Source: Gammaproteobacteria bacterium
GTDB lineage: Bacteria > Pseudomonadota > Gammaproteobacteria > Burkholderiales > Burkholderiaceae_B
Reading direction: 5' to 3'
Length of the DNA: 64,000 nt
NCBI GenBank assembly: GCA_018815245.1
Contig: JAHIXK010000005.1
Location: forward strand, 186,001 to 250,000
The notes beneath the pieces were generated by a model. That model made no database searches and was not told where the DNA came from. It saw only the letters and a list, made by a program, of their open reading frames with translations. Made by a program: the position numbers and the translations under genes. This document shows positions 35,055-44,906 of this stretch, one piece after another. Within the stretch, counting starts at the first letter, position 1. Every line of letters starts with the position of its first letter.

Positions 35055-35555
35055 TCAAATCAGGTCGGTTTCAGCCTTCTCGGCCTCGCAGCTGGAAATT
35101 CTCCAGGTGCCGTCCTCGCGCTTTTGCAACACGTAGTATACGTTCCAAAGCGTTTTTTGTCGGTCGATCATTTGCACCGCATGTAGAGCATTCGCTCCAT
35201 CTGTTTGAAATTTCACGAAGCGCACCAGGGCTGGTTGCAACACCACATCGTAGCCGTCACGCACCATTTGCATGAAGGTTTCAGCGTCGCCAAACATGGT
35301 TTGAATATTGGGGGTTGCGTAAGAAAAGGCTTTTGCGCTGTCACCTTGCTTGAAGGCTTCCAGTTGGGCTTCGATCACTGCCCGGCTTTCTTTTCGGTCT
35401 TCGGGTTCGCCGGCATGGCCAAGGCTGGTGGTGAAGGCGGCTGCAAGGCCCACCGCAAATATGATCAACCACAGTTTCCAGATTTTTTGCCGGGTACTGC
35501 TTTCTTTGTCCAAGGTTTGTTTGCGCCTGGGAACGTCTTGGGTTTGATTCAACAT
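35055..35555 (-). CDS. DUF4864 family protein
   Basis: The 166-residue protein has a TM anchor or signal (about 28-44) and an alpha/beta domain. Its conserved part runs VIEAQLEAFKQGDSAKAFSYA, then FMQMVRDGYDVV and a C-terminal WRISSCE, as in DUF4864, an NTF2-like small domain. Function is unknown. The stop is one base before erpA. Confidence 0.8.
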   Translation of the reverse strand: MLNQTQDVPRRKQTLDKESSTRQKIWKLWLIIFAVGLAAAFTTSLGHAGEPEDRKESRAVIEAQLEAFKQGDSAKAFSYATPNIQTMFGDAETFMQMVRDGYDVVLQPALVRFVKFQTDGANALHAVQMIDRQKTLWNVYYVLQKREDGTWRISSCEAEKAETDLI

Positions 35556-35763
35556 TTACTTGCTACCTCCAATGGAATCAATCGCTTGGCGTTCAAGTTT
35601 GCCATGAACTTTCGGCACAGACAAGACAGTTTCGCCGGAAAGTTGGAAACCCTTTGCCTGCTTTGTTCAGCGCTTGTTCAGGCTGACACATTGTCGTAAA
35701 AAAAAGCTCATGACGCTGTAACTTCGCCAATCAACAATCAGCGGGTCTTAAATGGAGGTCGAG

Positions 35764-38016
35764 ATGTCGTCACTAAGCAAAAAAGAAATGGAAATTCTTT
35801 CCAGCCCAACATTCCAGCAAATCATCAACAGGCAGCTCGAGAACCCTTCTCGCCGCAATGTGCTCAAAGGCTCAATGGGCGTTGCAGCCCTTGGCTTTCT
35901 TGGGCTGGCCGGTTGTGGCGACGGCGACGGTGCCGCTGCAAGCCCCGGCACTGGTGGCAGTGCCCAGCTTAGTGCAGTGGGTTTCAGTTCAACACCGTTA
36001 AGCCTTGCGGATTCCGTGCAGGTTGCCGATGGTTACCGGTTTCAGGTGTTGTACAAGTTAGGCGACCCAATTGCATCGGGCGTGTCCGCCTATGCAAACG
36101 ATGGCACTGACGCAGCCAACAACCCGGAGGAATTTCAGTTCCGTTCGGGTGACCACCACGACGGCATGTATTTCTTTGGTCTGGGGGCAGACAATGCCTG
36201 GAATCCAGAGGAAAGCACACGTGGCTTGCTCGTCATCAATCACGAAGCCATCACCGAGATATTTCTGCATGAAAATGGTGCCACCACCGTGGCTGGTGTG
36301 CGTGATGCCAATGAATCATTGAAAGAAATGTACATCCATGGCGTGTCTGTAGTCGAAGTTCGTCGTGGCAGCGATGGCCAGTACAGCGTGGTACAAAACA
36401 GCGTGTTTAACCGCCGCATCCACACATTCACCGACATGGAAATCAGTGGCCCGTTGCGTGGCGACGCAGCCATGATCACCAAGTATTCTTCTGCCGGTAC
36501 ACGCACCCGTGGCACCATCAACAACTGTGCGTCCGGTTATACCCCTTGGGGCACTTATTTGGCCTGTGAGGAGAATTGGGAGGGCTACTTCGCCAATGCA
36601 AACGACACCGGTCGTTCAGACAATGAAATCGCATCCCTGCGTCGATATGGTATTTCATCGAGTCAAACCAGCCGCGAAGGATGGGCTACTGCGGATGAAA
36701 CCGGCCAGGTGGGCGAACCGTTTAGCCGCTGGAACATCACCATCACGGGAGCCACCGCCGCAGACGACTACCGCAACGCCATTTTCACCTACGGCTACAA
36801 CGTTGAAATTGATCCGTTCCGCCCCAACAGCACGCCCAAAAAGCGCACTGCCATGGGTCGCTTTGCGCACGAGGGGGCTTGGGTTGGTCCCGTAGAGGCA
36901 GGAAAACCCATTGTGTATTACATGGGCTGCGATTCCCGCTTTGAATACATTTACAAGTATGTGTCCACAGCAAACTGGGACGCGGCAGATGCCACAGGCG
37001 GCCTGCAAGCTGGTGACAAGTACCTCGACAACGGCAAGTTGTACGTTGCCAAGTTTGATGCCGATTTCACCGGCGACTGGCTTGAACTGGCGGCGGTGGC
37101 CGCTGGAACAGTTCAGGCGCCAGTTCGTGGCAGCGGAACATTGAGCGCATCGGCTGGCACCACTTACACAGTGTCCGGTTCAACCGACCAGTACTTGAAT
37201 ACCCGCATCATTGCGGACATTGCAGGCGGCACCCCAATGGATCGCCCAGAGTGGGGCGGCGTGAACCCACGCAACGGCGAGGTGTACATGACCTTGACCA
37301 ACAACACCAGTCGCACCACTGCCGACCCGGCCAACCCGCGAACCTACTTTGACGACGACACCAACAATGACGGCATTGGTGATTCCGGCCGTTTTGGTAA
37401 CGTCAACGGCCATGTCATTCGCTGGAAAGAAGACGGCAGTAACCCAGCTGCCATCGGCTTCGCCTGGGACATTTACCTGTTCGCCGCTGAAAGCGATGAC
37501 CTGACAAATCCAAACGTGAACATCTCTGGCCTGACAGCTGAAAACGTGTTGTCCAGCCCCGATGGTTTGTGGTTCTCTGAAAAAACAGGTGTGCTGTACA
37601 TTCAAACCGACGACGGTGCCTTCACCGACACCACCAACTGCATGTTGGTTGCTGCGGTTCCCGGCGAAGTGGGAGACGGCAGCACCGTGACTGTGACCAA
37701 CCCCAATGGCGGCGGTACTGTATCTACCCGCGTGGGTACATTGGGCACATTGCGCCGTCTGGTGGTGGGTCCCAAGGAATGTGAAATCACTGGGTTGACT
37801 GAAAGCCCTGATGGCAAAGCCTTGTTCATTAACATTCAGCATCCCGGCGAGCGAACAAGCAGCCTGACCGTTGCACCAAGCAGCGCATGGCCCTACACCC
37901 TGGCCGATGGTTCATTTGGCAACCCGCCTGCTGGCACTTCGCCTGCAGTGGGTAATCGCCCACGTTCTGCCACCATTGTGTTAACGCGCACGGATGGTGG
38001 GTTGATCGGGCAGTAA
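35764..38016 (+). CDS. phoX: PhoX-family (DUF839) alkaline phosphatase, Tat-exported lipoprotein
   Basis: PhoX enzymes release phosphate from organic esters in the periplasm with calcium and iron. The 750-residue protein has a Tat motif SRRNVLK at 29-35 followed by a hydrophobic core and a lipobox Cys (LAGC, C51). The body shows the PhoX signatures GLLVINHE, TPWGTYLACEENWEGYF, GRFAHEGAWV, YMGCDSRFEYIYK and RPEWGGVNP. An ATG at 35752 is also in frame, but GGAGG lies between the two and serves 35764. No convincing Pho box was found upstream. Confidence 0.9.
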   Translation: MSSLSKKEMEILSSPTFQQIINRQLENPSRRNVLKGSMGVAALGFLGLAGCGDGDGAAASPGTGGSAQLSAVGFSSTPLSLADSVQVADGYRFQVLYKLGDPIASGVSAYANDGTDAANNPEEFQFRSGDHHDGMYFFGLGADNAWNPEESTRGLLVINHEAITEIFLHENGATTVAGVRDANESLKEMYIHGVSVVEVRRGSDGQYSVVQNSVFNRRIHTFTDMEISGPLRGDAAMITKYSSAGTRTRGTINNCASGYTPWGTYLACEENWEGYFANANDTGRSDNEIASLRRYGISSSQTSREGWATADETGQVGEPFSRWNITITGATAADDYRNAIFTYGYNVEIDPFRPNSTPKKRTAMGRFAHEGAWVGPVEAGKPIVYYMGCDSRFEYIYKYVSTANWDAADATGGLQAGDKYLDNGKLYVAKFDADFTGDWLELAAVAAGTVQAPVRGSGTLSASAGTTYTVSGSTDQYLNTRIIADIAGGTPMDRPEWGGVNPRNGEVYMTLTNNTSRTTADPANPRTYFDDDTNNDGIGDSGRFGNVNGHVIRWKEDGSNPAAIGFAWDIYLFAAESDDLTNPNVNISGLTAENVLSSPDGLWFSEKTGVLYIQTDDGAFTDTTNCMLVAAVPGEVGDGSTVTVTNPNGGGTVSTRVGTLGTLRRLVVGPKECEITGLTESPDGKALFINIQHPGERTSSLTVAPSSAWPYTLADGSFGNPPAGTSPAVGNRPRSATIVLTRTDGGLIGQ

Positions 38017-38063
38017 TAAGTCATCGCGCTTAGTCAATCGACTGGCCAATCGCTGTAACCTTT

Positions 38064-38093
38064 CACCCCGCAGTGTGCACGCACTGTGGGGTG
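38064..38093 (+). terminator. Strong hairpin after phoX, possible terminator
   Basis: CACCCCGCAGTG pairs with CACTGTGGGGTG (one G-U wobble) across a 6-nt loop, starting 48 nt after the stop. No T-run follows, so it may protect the mRNA 3' end rather than terminate on its own. Confidence 0.4.
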
Positions 38094-38161
38094 AATCCGT
38101 TCTGGATGGGGACGGGTAGAATATAAAGATAGTGCATACCAACAAAAAGCAGGGGACCATC

Positions 38162-40144
38162 GTGAAGTTGTACAAACAGGGTTATTCAACGCTGGTATTT
38201 TTCGTCAGCGTGTTTTCTGGTTCATTGGTCCATGCAGAACCTGTTACCCCGGCAGCAACCCCCACCCCCATGCGCTGGGTGGTTAACATGCCCAACGCAC
38301 AGGCGGCCGACATGGTGCAAAAGGCGCAAACCGCGCTTGGGGTGCCCGTGAACATGGTTCGCCAGTTGCTGCAACCCGACAGTTATCTGATTGAAATGCA
38401 AAGCCTGCCTGTGCTGGGCAACCTGCAAAACCCGCAGGCCATTGCCGCAGCTTTAAAGGCCATGCCTGGCGTGCGTTTTGCCAGCCCGGATATTCCCTTG
38501 AAAAGCACTGCAGTGCCAGCCCCCAGCGACCCAGTCTATGCGCCCAACCAAGCCAGCTACATGCACACGGGCGCATATGCATCGCTGCGCATGCAAGATG
38601 TGTGGGAACAAACCCGTGGCAGCGCGGCGGTGGTTATCGCGGTGCTCGATTCCGGCGTGTTGTTTGAGCACCGTGAACTCAAAGGGCGCCTGCTTCCCGG
38701 CTACGACTTCGTAACCCGCGTAACGCCAACCACCGGCACTTTGGAGGCTGGCACTGTATTTGATTCCGGTTCCAACGATGGCGATGGTCGCGACCCCGAC
38801 CCATCTGATCCCGGTGACGCACCACCTCCCGGTTTTACCTGTTCCGATGGCTCAACTGACAGTTCATGGCATGGCACCTCGGTGGCTTCGGTGGCTGCCG
38901 CGCAGTCCAGCAACGGGCAGTTTCTGGCGGGTATGGACTGGAATGCCAAGGTGCTCCCGGTTCGTGTTTCCGGTCGTTGTGGTGTTGCCACCAGTTCCGA
39001 CATTGTGGATGCCTTTTACTGGGCCACTGGCTCGGGCAACGTAGACCCCACCATTGGCGTGAACCCAAACCCTGCCAATGTAATCAACCTCAGCTTTGCA
39101 GCTGATACACCATTGCTTGGTGGCGGTTGCACCGCAAGCGACACAGTGGCTCAAGCAATCGCCGACGCGCGGGCAGCAGGGGTTACGGTGGTGGTTTCAG
39201 CGGGTAACAATTCGGGCGGTGCAATTCAGTACCCAGCCAACTGCCCCGGCACCATTGCGGCCGGCGCTGCTGAACAAGACGGGCAACTGGCCACCTACAC
39301 CGCCAAAGGGGCCAGCAACAGCTATTTGACCCTGCACGCACCGGGCAATGCCTCGGGTTTTTATGCGGGTGCCAGCAACAGTGGCGCCACCACACCAGCC
39401 GCAAATGGCGACACCGCCTTGCTGTTGGCGGGTACCAGTTTTTCCGCACCCATGGTGGCAGGCGCGGTTTCGCTGTTGAAAGCAGCGCGTCCGGCGTTAA
39501 CACCTAGCGAAATTGATGGCCTGCTGCGCGACAACGCCTTGGCCTATCCACCGAATGCCGATTTCACCGTCAACGCCGGGATCGTTACCCGGCGCGACTG
39601 CACCGGCACCAATTGCGGTGCGGGCTTGCTCAACCCGCTGGCCACGCTGGCTGCTGTGCGTACCCTGGCCGCCCCCTTGCCTGTGGCCAACGTGCCGCAA
39701 TCGGCCGTGGTCGGCAGCGATGGCCCCTTCAGCCTTGATGCAAGCCTGTCCAGCAACAGCGCAGGGGCAGCTGAAAACCTTACGTTCAGTTGGCAGCAGG
39801 TGTATGGCAACCCAGTGGTGTTGGCAGGCACCACGGCCAGTGCCTTGCAGGTTCAGTCGGGCATGACCGGCAATATTGCAGAATTTGCGCTGACGGTGAC
39901 CGACACCAGCACCAACCGCAGCAACATCAGCGTTATTCGCCTGGCCAATTCAAGCGTGAATGAACGCACCTTCACGCCCAGCGGCACGGGTGGCGGTTCT
40001 ACCACCGGTTCCCCCACCACCGAGCCCGTTGTTGTTTCACAGGGTGGCGGTGGGGGTGGTGCGTTGAACTTACTGGGGTTGTTGGGTCTTTGGTTTGGGT
40101 TCTTTGTCTGGAGAGCTGTTTCAACCCAAGTTGACGCTTGCTGA
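38162..40144 (+). CDS. Secreted S8 (subtilisin) serine protease with Gly-rich C-terminal anchor
   Basis: The 660-residue protease has a signal peptide (about 1-25), an inhibitor-like prodomain, and a peptidase S8 domain with triad D163 (AVLDSGV), H237 (SSWHGTS) and S426 (GTSFSAP). An immunoglobulin-like segment and a tail of six Gly plus a hydrophobic helix and Trp-Arg follow. The tail resembles GlyGly-CTERM sorting signals, except that only one basic residue follows. The GTG at 38162 is chosen because AGGGGA precedes it; GTG 38132 lacks this. The last seven codons overlap the hepT remnant on the other strand. Confidence 0.88.
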   Translation: MKLYKQGYSTLVFFVSVFSGSLVHAEPVTPAATPTPMRWVVNMPNAQAADMVQKAQTALGVPVNMVRQLLQPDSYLIEMQSLPVLGNLQNPQAIAAALKAMPGVRFASPDIPLKSTAVPAPSDPVYAPNQASYMHTGAYASLRMQDVWEQTRGSAAVVIAVLDSGVLFEHRELKGRLLPGYDFVTRVTPTTGTLEAGTVFDSGSNDGDGRDPDPSDPGDAPPPGFTCSDGSTDSSWHGTSVASVAAAQSSNGQFLAGMDWNAKVLPVRVSGRCGVATSSDIVDAFYWATGSGNVDPTIGVNPNPANVINLSFAADTPLLGGGCTASDTVAQAIADARAAGVTVVVSAGNNSGGAIQYPANCPGTIAAGAAEQDGQLATYTAKGASNSYLTLHAPGNASGFYAGASNSGATTPAANGDTALLLAGTSFSAPMVAGAVSLLKAARPALTPSEIDGLLRDNALAYPPNADFTVNAGIVTRRDCTGTNCGAGLLNPLATLAAVRTLAAPLPVANVPQSAVVGSDGPFSLDASLSSNSAGAAENLTFSWQQVYGNPVVLAGTTASALQVQSGMTGNIAEFALTVTDTSTNRSNISVIRLANSSVNERTFTPSGTGGGSTTGSPTTEPVVVSQGGGGGGALNLLGLLGLWFGFFVWRAVSTQVDAC

Positions 40145-40308
40145 CTTGATCAACTCGTAAAGTTGCGGAAGATCTTTTTTGACTGTATTCCAAACAATCT
40201 CAAAATCGACTTTGAAGTATCCGTGTCTGCCGTATAGCGATTTATTCGATCAATGGCTTCCAGAATGTGTTCAAGATAGTCAGTGATTCTTTGTTTGTCG
40301 CGTGTCAT
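40121..40308 (-). pseudogene. HepT toxin gene with internal out-of-frame deletion
   Basis: The frame opens MTRDKQRITDYLEHILEAI DRINRYTA, the exact HepT start, but stops after 52 codons. In the next frame the sequence HGYFKVDFEIVWNTVKKDL then PQLYELIKSA appears, the exact HepT end. About 55-60 internal codons, including most of the catalytic RxxxxxxH region, are deleted at about 40226-40234. HepT (HEPN RNase) is the toxin partner of MntA, which is intact and overlaps it by ATGA. The gene is therefore dead. Confidence 0.85.
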
Positions 40309-40595
40309 ACCGGAATAGCCTCGGCAAGAACCGTGGCACGGAATTTTTCTGGGAGAGATTTCGGAGTTAGCACATCTACCGGCACCCCAAGTAGTTGAAG
40401 TAATTCGTGACGAATTGCTCCTATATCGAAAAGGGTTGTCTCCGGCGTTGGGTCTACCAAAATATCCAAATCACTGCCGTCTAGGTCTTCACCATGCAGA
40501 ACTGAACCGAAAATTCGCGCATTCGTTGCACAGTGAGATTCGACAATTTTCCGAATGGTTTCACGGTGCGCTGCAAGAGCAGTAGATGGTTTCAT
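40305..40595 (-). CDS. mntA: MntA-type minimal nucleotidyltransferase antitoxin
   Basis: The 96-residue protein has the nucleotidyltransferase signature ARIFGSVLHGEDLDGSDLDI LVD, with GSxx...SDLD as in MNT proteins that AMPylate and silence HepT. VDVLTPKSLP follows as in the family. The start at 40595 (MKPSTALAAHRE) is preferred over a further-upstream in-frame start because it gives normal length. The partner toxin is deleted internally, so this antitoxin has lost its local target. Confidence 0.85.
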   Translation of the reverse strand: MKPSTALAAHRETIRKIVESHCATNARIFGSVLHGEDLDGSDLDILVDPTPETTLFDIGAIRHELLQLLGVPVDVLTPKSLPEKFRATVLAEAIPV

Positions 40596-40664
40596 GTGTT
40601 GTTCCAGCGGCAAAAACAAACTCGATAATAGCGCGACGCTATCAAAAAAGAAATGATAAGGACT

Positions 40665-42440
40665 TTAGTTAAGGCTGTAGCGCTGAACAAAACGGTTGCC
40701 CTCGTTGTCCGTGGTGTAAAGCACATAACTATTCAACCGCGGGGGCAACAGTGCATTGGGAATACTGACCTGCCGTGTTGTGCGTACGCAAGCAAACGGA
40801 CTTGTTTCATCGCTGTTTGCAGCAATGCACACCTCGTTGAACCCTGCTGGCGGTGACAGTTCAATGTTCAGCGCAGTGGCGGGTACCATGGCTTTGCCAT
40901 AGGCATGCAGTGCACGCAGCGAATTCGCGTTCAGGGTTGGGATGTTCGCCGAACTGACAGACGCACCGCGCTTTACGCGCACAAATGGAAACAGCCTTGC
41001 GCCAGCAATGTTGTTGATCTCGATCCCCAAGCTTAACTGCCCGTTGCGCGAACTTGCTTCCAGGTTGCCAAGGTTCCCCACGGTGAATTGGTAGCTGCAG
41101 TCGCTGCTGTTGGTCGGGTTGCGAACCAGGTTCAACACGCCAGTACAGTCACCAATGTTTGGCCTGCGCAAGCTCAACAGGCTGCTGGTGTTCTCGCCCT
41201 GTGTTTGCAGCAACAAAGCACCACGTACACTTTGATTGGCGCGTGAAGCAGGCAGCAGGCTTACGTTGCCGCTGGCCGCTTCAACATTCAGTTCAAGATC
41301 AGTACGGATCGGGTTGGTGGAAGAAAGGCTGCCATCGGCTTGCACACTGGTTTGGGCAATGTGTTGCAGCCGGGTGTTGGCAGAATAGGGGCGAAACTGG
41401 CCGCCGGCCATTTTAAGCACGCCGACATCCAGGCCCGTGCTGCGGCGTTCAACAATCACATCGTAGTTGTCGCTCACTTCCACTTGCGCAAAGTTTGGGT
41501 TACCAAAGTCCAGTTCTTCGAAGGCATTTGTTTTCAGCACCATGCGCACCAGGCAACGGTCTTGGGTCTCGGGTGTGTCTGCAAAGCAGCGTAAAATTTC
41601 AACGCCTTCCACGCCGATATTGATCAGGCTGCTAAGCGCGGCCACTTCGGCCGCAGTAAAGCCGTCGTTGTCTTGATAATCAATATGCATTACAGGGTCC
41701 AGCTTGCTGACACTGCTTGATTGCACCGCAAGCGCAGCCCCGAAGTTGCGCGCCAGGTCGCGCAGCTGCGCCGGGTCAATTGTTTGGTTGGCGGCAACGG
41801 CAGGCAGCACGGAAGGGGTAGGGTTGGTCGCCGTGGTATTAATCGTTGCCCGAAGGCTTGGGTTGGCCCGGCTTTCCAGCAAAATGCCATTGCTCACAAA
41901 GGCAATTCGCACGTGGGCCAGTGCGCTGTCAAGCGCGGTGGTTTCACCTTGCGCGTTGCCAGCGTAATTGGCCAGCGAATCCAGCAACAGTTGCCCGAAC
42001 CGTTGCTGTTTGGCTGTAGTAGGGGTGTTACCCATCGCTTGGGTTACGGCGTGTGTGGCTTCATTGATGTGGGCCACGGTTTGCCCATCAAAGGCCAGCG
42101 ATGTAAGCGCAAAATTCTCGGGCGTGCGGCTGTTGGTCGCAAACAGCCGCAGCGGGCGGTTCAGCCCGGTTACATTCAAGGCGAAACTGCCATCAGCCTG
42201 GGTTGTGGCGCGGGCACCGCGGGTGCTGCCCGCTTCTACTGCAACCACCTCAACGCCCGCCAATGGGCCGCCGCGCGAAGCCACACCACGCAATACGGTG
42301 CCGCCATTGCTGCCATCAATGCCTGTACCGCTTTCACCGGCGTTGCCACCGGCATCGCCACCACCACCACCGCCGCCGCAGGCAGCCAGACTTGTTGCCA
42401 GCAGCAGCACGCCGTATTTGTTCAGCCAAGATTGTTTCAT
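40665..42440 (-). CDS. Large lipoprotein with carboxypeptidase-regulatory-like domain
   Basis: The 591-residue protein has a lipoprotein signal ending LAAC, followed by seven Gly and a Gly/Asp/Ser-rich linker. A small beta-sandwich (GVASRGGPLAGVEVVAV, ADGSFALNVTGL) resembles the carboxypeptidase-regulatory-like fold. The rest (about 150-591) is unassigned. ATG at 42440 has GGGG 8 nt upstream. It is divergent from the AI-2E-family gene. A surface or periplasmic structural role is likely. Confidence 0.7.
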   Translation of the reverse strand: MKQSWLNKYGVLLLATSLAACGGGGGGGDAGGNAGESGTGIDGSNGGTVLRGVASRGGPLAGVEVVAVEAGSTRGARATTQADGSFALNVTGLNRPLRLFATNSRTPENFALTSLAFDGQTVAHINEATHAVTQAMGNTPTTAKQQRFGQLLLDSLANYAGNAQGETTALDSALAHVRIAFVSNGILLESRANPSLRATINTTATNPTPSVLPAVAANQTIDPAQLRDLARNFGAALAVQSSSVSKLDPVMHIDYQDNDGFTAAEVAALSSLINIGVEGVEILRCFADTPETQDRCLVRMVLKTNAFEELDFGNPNFAQVEVSDNYDVIVERRSTGLDVGVLKMAGGQFRPYSANTRLQHIAQTSVQADGSLSSTNPIRTDLELNVEAASGNVSLLPASRANQSVRGALLLQTQGENTSSLLSLRRPNIGDCTGVLNLVRNPTNSSDCSYQFTVGNLGNLEASSRNGQLSLGIEINNIAGARLFPFVRVKRGASVSSANIPTLNANSLRALHAYGKAMVPATALNIELSPPAGFNEVCIAANSDETSPFACVRTTRQVSIPNALLPPRLNSYVLYTTDNEGNRFVQRYSLN

Positions 42441-42630
42441 GTGCATTACCCCAGTTTTGTAGTTTGCGAGGCACTCTAGCAGCGCATGGGCAAGGGGGAT
42501 AAACAGATGGTTTGTGGCTGTTCTCAACGGATCACCCGGAATGCGGATGCCTGCCTCGCCCAAAAAGTGGGATAGAATCAGGATTCACTTGGTCATACCA
42601 CCACCAATAATCAGCCAAGACAACTTTTAC

Positions 42631-43713
42631 ATGCCCAACCCGGTTCAGTATCAAGAAAACACACTCGTTCGATGGGAATATGCGTCCGTCGTTGGCATTT
42701 TGGCCATCTGGGTCTGCATGTTGTCGCTCAAAATTGGCGTTGGCCTTATCGCAGGGTTGGCCATTTTTGCGCTCACCCGCTTTACCAGGCGCGGTTTTGT
42801 GCTGCTATTGCAGCCCCACATCAACAAGTTCAAAGGCCCCTTCATGCGCGGGTTGTTTGGCTGGCTTCCCACATTCCTTACCACAGCGGTGGTGGCTGCT
42901 GCAGTGGTGTCGTTGGGGATCGGCTTGAACAGCGGCGTTCGGTTTGTGATCGCAACCATGACACAACAGGGGCCACAACTGATTGAAGAGGCTTTGCGCA
43001 ACTTGAATTCGGTCACGGCCAGCCTGCCACAGGCCATTAAAGAACACATTCCGGGCAAGCCCAGCGACCTGTTCAGAATGATCAGCAAAGACGACAGCGA
43101 CTTTGTTGACTACATTCGCAACTTCGGCGGCGCAAGCTTTTTTATCTTCCTGCAATTCGTGTTCGCGCTTATCTTGGGGGTTTCTGCGGCCCTGCTGGTG
43201 CCCGCCACCCATGTCAATGGCACAGGCCCCCGGCCACTGGCTGCGGCCTGGCTTCAAACCCTGGAAAAGTACGTGCGTTGTTTTACCTTGTTGATGGGCG
43301 CGCAGGTTTACGTCAGCATCTGGAACACTTTCTGCACCGCCGTGTTTATCTACGGAATACTGCCCGCCTTTGATGTGGTGCTGCCATTCCGTGAACTGTT
43401 GCTGATGTTCACTGCCGTGGCCAGCCTTATTCCCGCCGCAGGCAACATCATGGCCAACACACTTATTCTGGTGCTGACCATTCGCTATGGCGCTTTTGTG
43501 GCCTTGGGTTCAGTCGTTTACCTGTTCATCATCCACAAGCTTGAATACTTCGTAAATGGCTACATCATCGGCCGCAATGTGCGCGCCAGCGTGCCCGAAA
43601 TGCTGATGGCCATCATTCTTGGCGAAGTGGCTTTTGGCCTGCCAGGGCTTATCACCGCGCCCGTTACCTATGCGTTTTTGAAAATGCACTGGCAAAGGTG
43701 GGGGTGGGTTTGA
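42631..43713 (+). CDS. AI-2E family transporter (PerM-like permease)
   Basis: The 360-residue membrane protein has about seven TM helices with the family spacing: two N-terminal helices, a helical loop (IEEALRNLNSVTASLP) and the C-terminal block IPAAGNIMANTLI, then GYIIGRNVRASVPEMLM. Members export small molecules or act as ion antiporters; the substrate is not evident. It precedes the polysaccharide locus and overlaps the ligase gene start by about 16 nt. Confidence 0.85.
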   Translation: MPNPVQYQENTLVRWEYASVVGILAIWVCMLSLKIGVGLIAGLAIFALTRFTRRGFVLLLQPHINKFKGPFMRGLFGWLPTFLTTAVVAAAVVSLGIGLNSGVRFVIATMTQQGPQLIEEALRNLNSVTASLPQAIKEHIPGKPSDLFRMISKDDSDFVDYIRNFGGASFFIFLQFVFALILGVSAALLVPATHVNGTGPRPLAAAWLQTLEKYVRCFTLLMGAQVYVSIWNTFCTAVFIYGILPAFDVVLPFRELLLMFTAVASLIPAAGNIMANTLILVLTIRYGAFVALGSVVYLFIIHKLEYFVNGYIIGRNVRASVPEMLMAIILGEVAFGLPGLITAPVTYAFLKMHWQRWGWV

Positions 43714-44906
43714 GTTTTGTTCAACGAATCAACCCTGCCTGGTTTTTGGCCGGGGCCGCATTTTTTCTGCCCATCAAGCCAGCGCCTGTGAATTTGTTTT
43801 TGGCGTTGGCGTTGGTTTTTATTTTTATCGGTGCAAAGTACCGCCAGCAGTTACTGAACAATTTCAAGAGAAAAGAACTTCTGCCACTGTGGGTGCTGTT
43901 GTTTTTCCTGGCGCTCACCTACTTTTTCCCAAGCAATAATCCGAGTAATTACCAAGAGTTTCTAAGCAAATACGGGCGGCTAATTCTTGTTCCGGTGCTG
44001 GCTTGCGCTTTGGTGAATCAGGTGGATCGTGAGATTGTCGGCAAAGGCTTCTTGGCAGGTGTGGCTTTGGTACTTTTCTTGTCATATGCAATTTGGCTGG
44101 GGATAGATCCTGCATTGTTCGGGGTTGAGGCAACCACCATGTCTGCGAATGCAGGCAATCCAACTGTTTTCAAAGCACATATTACTCACAACTTTTTTCT
44201 TGTTATCGCCATTTACTTCTGGATCAATGCAGCCTTGAAGCAGCCACGCTCCAAGTTCGCGCTGCTATACACGGGGTTGCTGTTGCTGGCTCTGTGGAAT
44301 CTGTTTGGCATGATTGATGGCCGTACGGGTTGGTTGGTTTTTATGGTGCTGCCGCTTTTTTACGGTTACAGACTCTACGGTTTGAAAGGCCTGTGCATCG
44401 CCGGTGTTGTTTTCGTAATGCTGTTGGTTGCTGCGTATTTTCTGGTGGGCAATGTGAACGAACGAATCAGCATGGGTATTCTTGAAATGGAGCAACTGCT
44501 GGCAAGCGTTCCGAAACAAGGAACCAGCATTGGCGAAAGGGTGATGTACCTCACCTCAAGTTGGTCTGCTTTTTTGCAAGCACCTTTGCTGGGCTACGGT
44601 TTGGGTGGTGTTGAAAATGCAGTTGAACCATACACCACCGCTGCCGCCTGGCCCTCATTTCACAACCCCCACAATCAGTACCTGATGTTTTTGGTACAAG
44701 GCGGGGTTGTGGCCTTGTTTGTTTACCTGGTGTTCTACGGCAATCTGGTTTACCAATCAGCTTCCAGTGCGTGGAGTCAGGTTCATATACTGCCCGTTCT
44801 GCTGGTATATCTGGTAGGTAATATGCTGAACTCATTTCATTTTGATTTTTCCGAGGGCGTGGGTTTTGTGCTGGTGGTTGCTGCTTATCTGGGTTCGAGA
44901 AAATGA
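43698..44906 (+). CDS. O-antigen ligase / Wzy-type polymerase family protein
   Basis: The 402-residue protein has about 11 TM helices and the Wzy_C region: MIDGRTGWLVFMVLPL (Arg of the active loop), a periplasmic loop with LGYGLGGVENAVEPY and HNPHNQYLMFLVQGG, which is diagnostic of the O-antigen ligase fold. It can be WaaL ligase or Wzy polymerase; sequence alone does not tell. Three start codons (43698, 43704, TTG 43710) are in frame. It begins the row of overlapping polysaccharide genes. Confidence 0.85.
   Translation: MGVGLSFVQRINPAWFLAGAAFFLPIKPAPVNLFLALALVFIFIGAKYRQQLLNNFKRKELLPLWVLLFFLALTYFFPSNNPSNYQEFLSKYGRLILVPVLACALVNQVDREIVGKGFLAGVALVLFLSYAIWLGIDPALFGVEATTMSANAGNPTVFKAHITHNFFLVIAIYFWINAALKQPRSKFALLYTGLLLLALWNLFGMIDGRTGWLVFMVLPLFYGYRLYGLKGLCIAGVVFVMLLVAAYFLVGNVNERISMGILEMEQLLASVPKQGTSIGERVMYLTSSWSAFLQAPLLGYGLGGVENAVEPYTTAAAWPSFHNPHNQYLMFLVQGGVVALFVYLVFYGNLVYQSASSAWSQVHILPVLLVYLVGNMLNSFHFDFSEGVGFVLVVAAYLGSRK

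Noticed and set aside
35680-35763. Possible Pho box ahead of phoX
   Set aside because: One half (TTGTCGT) is similar to the consensus, but the second 11-nt repeat is not present.
42441-42630. JUMPstart/ops element before the polysaccharide locus
   Set aside because: No GGCGGTAG-like ops core was found in the intergenic sequence before the locus.
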